Below are positions 62,198 through 64,000 of a DNA stretch of 64,000 bases, in pieces. The notes below the pieces were generated by a model that ran no database searches, was not told the DNA's origin, and saw only the letters and a list, made by a program, of their open reading frames with translations. Position 1 is the stretch's first letter; each line of letters begins with the position of its first letter. This DNA comes from Mycobacterium shimoidei. GTDB taxonomy: Bacteria > Actinomycetota > Actinomycetes > Mycobacteriales > Mycobacteriaceae. The DNA is taken from contig LQPU01000001.1 in assembly GCA_002101905.1 (NCBI GenBank), positions 1 to 64,000 on the forward strand. The letters are read 5' to 3'. Position numbers and translations under genes: made by a program.

Positions 62198-64000
62198 GTG
62201 GGCTGGAGTAACGGGCCGCCGAGCTGGTCGGAGATGGAGCGGGTGCTCAATGGCAAACCCCGCCGCGCCAGCACGGTTGATGTACCTCCAGAAGACGGTC
62301 CCCGGTCACGCCGGCGTGGCAAGTATCAGCCGCCGAGCAACAGCCGGGCGGTGCGTTCATCGGTCGCCTACGCCGAGTTGCATGCGCATTCGGCGTACAG
62401 CTTCCTCGACGGGGCCAGCACCCCGGAAGAGTTGGTCGAGGAGGCGGCGCGGCTGGATCTGCGCGCCATCGCATTGACCGACCACAACGGCCTGTACGGG
62501 GCGGTGCGGTTCGCCGAAGCCGCCGCGGAACTGGACATGGCCACCGTGTTCGGCGCCGAGCTGTCGTTGGGGCCCGGTGCCCGCACCGACCAGCCGGATC
62601 CGCCCGGCCCGCACCTGCTGGTGCTGGCCCGTGGGGCGGAAGGGTATCGACGGTTGTCTCGGCAGCTGGCCGCAGCACATCTGGCCGGCGGAGAGAAGGG
62701 CAAGCCACGCTTCGACTTCGACGCGCTGAGCGACGCGGCCGGTGGGCACTGGCAGATTCTGACCGGGTGCCGTAAAGGCCATGTCCGCCAGGCGCTTTCC
62801 GACGGCGGACCGGAAGCGGCCGCGGCGGCGTTGGCCGATCTGGTGGATCGATTCGGGGCCGACCGGGTCAGTATTGAATTGACCCATCATGGCCAGCCTG
62901 TTGACGACGAACGCAACGCCGAATTAGCTGGGTTGGCAAGGCGATTCGGGATCGACGTGGTGGCCACTACCGGCGCGCATTTCGCCGCGCCGCCGCGTGC
63001 CCGGCTGGCCATGGCGATGGGTGCGATACGGGCCCGGCAGTCCCTGGACGAGGCCGCCGGATGGCTGGCGCCGCTGGGTGGTTCCCATTTGCGGTCCGGT
63101 GAGGAGATGGCCCGGCTGTTCGCGTGGTGTCCTGAGGCGATCACCGCTGCCGCCGAACTCGGCGAGCAGTGCGCATTCGGGCTACAGCTGATCGCCCCGC
63201 AGCTGCCGCCGTTCGACGTGCCGCACGGGCATACCGAAGACAGCTGGCTGCGCGAGCTGACCCTCACTGGCGCCCGGGACCGCTACGGCACGCCCGATCA
63301 GGCGCCAAAAGCCTACGCGCAAATCGAACATGAGCTGAACGTCATTGAGCAACTGAGATTTCCGGGTTATTTCCTGGTCGTGTACGACATCACCCGGTTC
63401 TGCCGCCAGAACAACATCCTGTGCCAGGGCCGGGGATCGGCAGCCAACTCGGCGGTCTGTTATGCCCTCGGGGTCACCGCGGTCGATCCGGTGGCCAACG
63501 AGCTGCTGTTCGAGCGTTTCCTGTCGCCGGTGCGCGACGGTCCGCCCGACATCGACATCGACATCGAGTCGGATCAGCGGGAAAAGGTCATCCAGTACGT
63601 CTACGACAAATACGGTCGCGACTACGCCGCGCAAGTCGCCAACGTCATCACCTATCGGAGCCGGATCGCGGTGCGCGACATGGCCCGTGCCCTGGGCTTC
63701 TCGCAAGGTCAGCAAGACGCCTGGAGCAAGCAGATCAGCAGCTGGAACGGGGCGGCCGATTCGCCCGACGTGGAGGGCATCCCCGAGCAGGTGATCGACC
63801 TGGCCACCCAGATCGCCAACCTGCCGCGACACCTGGGCATCCATTCCGGCGGAATGGTGATCTGCGATCGTCCTATCGCCGATGTGTGCCCGGTGGAGTG
63901 GGCCCGCATGGAGAACCGCAGCGTGTTGCAGTGGGACAAAGATGACTGTGCGGCAATCGGTTTGGTGAAGTTTGATCTGCTCGGGCTGGGCATGCTCTCG
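62198..64000 (+). CDS. dnaE2: Error-prone DNA polymerase DnaE2 (partial, runs off window)
   Basis: The first 601 codons of the ImuC/DnaE2 C-family polymerase, open to the window end. The start is the GTG at 62198 (MGWSNGPPSWSEMERVL). The PHP domain begins at YAELHAHSAYSFLDGAS, and the polymerase core shows GRGSAANSAVCYALGVT and the catalytic acidic PDIDIDIESDQREKV with YVYDKYGRDYAAQVANVITYR. It works with ImuA' and ImuB in SOS-induced mutagenesis. Confidence 0.95.
   Translation, partial: MGWSNGPPSWSEMERVLNGKPRRASTVDVPPEDGPRSRRRGKYQPPSNSRAVRSSVAYAELHAHSAYSFLDGASTPEELVEEAARLDLRAIALTDHNGLYGAVRFAEAAAELDMATVFGAELSLGPGARTDQPDPPGPHLLVLARGAEGYRRLSRQLAAAHLAGGEKGKPRFDFDALSDAAGGHWQILTGCRKGHVRQALSDGGPEAAAAALADLVDRFGADRVSIELTHHGQPVDDERNAELAGLARRFGIDVVATTGAHFAAPPRARLAMAMGAIRARQSLDEAAGWLAPLGGSHLRSGEEMARLFAWCPEAITAAAELGEQCAFGLQLIAPQLPPFDVPHGHTEDSWLRELTLTGARDRYGTPDQAPKAYAQIEHELNVIEQLRFPGYFLVVYDITRFCRQNNILCQGRGSAANSAVCYALGVTAVDPVANELLFERFLSPVRDGPPDIDIDIESDQREKVIQYVYDKYGRDYAAQVANVITYRSRIAVRDMARALGFSQGQQDAWSKQISSWNGAADSPDVEGIPEQVIDLATQIANLPRHLGIHSGGMVICDRPIADVCPVEWARMENRSVLQWDKDDCAAIGLVKFDLLGLGMLS

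Overview
The window is a high-GC mycobacterial chromosome segment. Gene content and order match the M. tuberculosis Rv3443c-Rv3370c interval as I remember it: rplM-rpsI-glmM, glmS, gadB, alr, tsaE-tsaB-rimI-tsaD, groES-groEL1, whiB3, guaB2-guaB3-choD, guaA, imuA'-imuB, otsB and dnaE2. Here the conserved backbone lies mostly on the + strand. Several genes found in the TB complex between these landmarks are absent, and other cassettes sit in their place, so a non-tuberculous, probably slow-growing Mycobacterium is the best guess. I cannot name the species. I see no rRNA, tRNA, CRISPR array, insertion sequence or prophage.

Layout. (1) 1-3.5 kb, minus strand, partly AT-rich: an EspC-like small protein, a 529-aa protein with a helical N-terminus and a glycine-zipper C-terminus, and three membrane proteins. 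This looks like a type VII secretion toxin with membrane immunity genes and is the most interesting locus here. (2) 3.7-7.8 kb: rplM, rpsI, glmM and a pair of ESX-substrate-like proteins. (3) 7.8-16.4 kb: an accessory envelope region with an LLM oxidoreductase, an alpha/beta hydrolase lacking the usual nucleophile serine, a fatty-acyl-AMP ligase, three tandem GjpA-type outer-membrane protein genes each with its own repeated promoter, and a Ddn-like F420 enzyme. (4) 16.6-29.6 kb: two small secreted WCPG proteins, glmS, nnr, gadB, alr, an alpha/beta hydrolase, the t6A genes, and CIRCE-controlled groES-groEL1. (5) 29.6-34.9 kb: a cassette between groEL1 and whiB3, neighbours in M. tuberculosis, holding an ion permease with a CBS partner, a micro-ORF plus ahpC, a second phosphofructokinase, a DUF732 protein and a VOC protein. 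(6) 35-41.6 kb: whiB3, an Rv3415c-like gene, an apparent loss of sigD and its anti-sigma factor, guaB2, guaB3 and choD. (7) 41.6-50 kb: a GH65 phosphorylase with beta-phosphoglucomutase, and an HxlR-controlled MFS/methyltransferase/zinc-peptidase/DUF4333 cluster. (8) 50-64 kb: guaA, the SOS-box-controlled mutasome genes imuA'-imuB and dnaE2 (cut by the window end), nucleoside hydrolase plus dioxygenase, acyl-CoA reductase, LpqD-like phosphatase, HtdY-like dehydratase, and otsB with a serine-hydrolase-like lipoprotein.

Functional themes are cell-wall precursor supply (glmM, glmS, alr), purine nucleotide synthesis (guaB2, guaB3, guaA), t6A tRNA modification, protein folding and stress, damage-induced mutagenesis, and secreted or envelope proteins. 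Comparisons with M. tuberculosis are from memory, not from a search.
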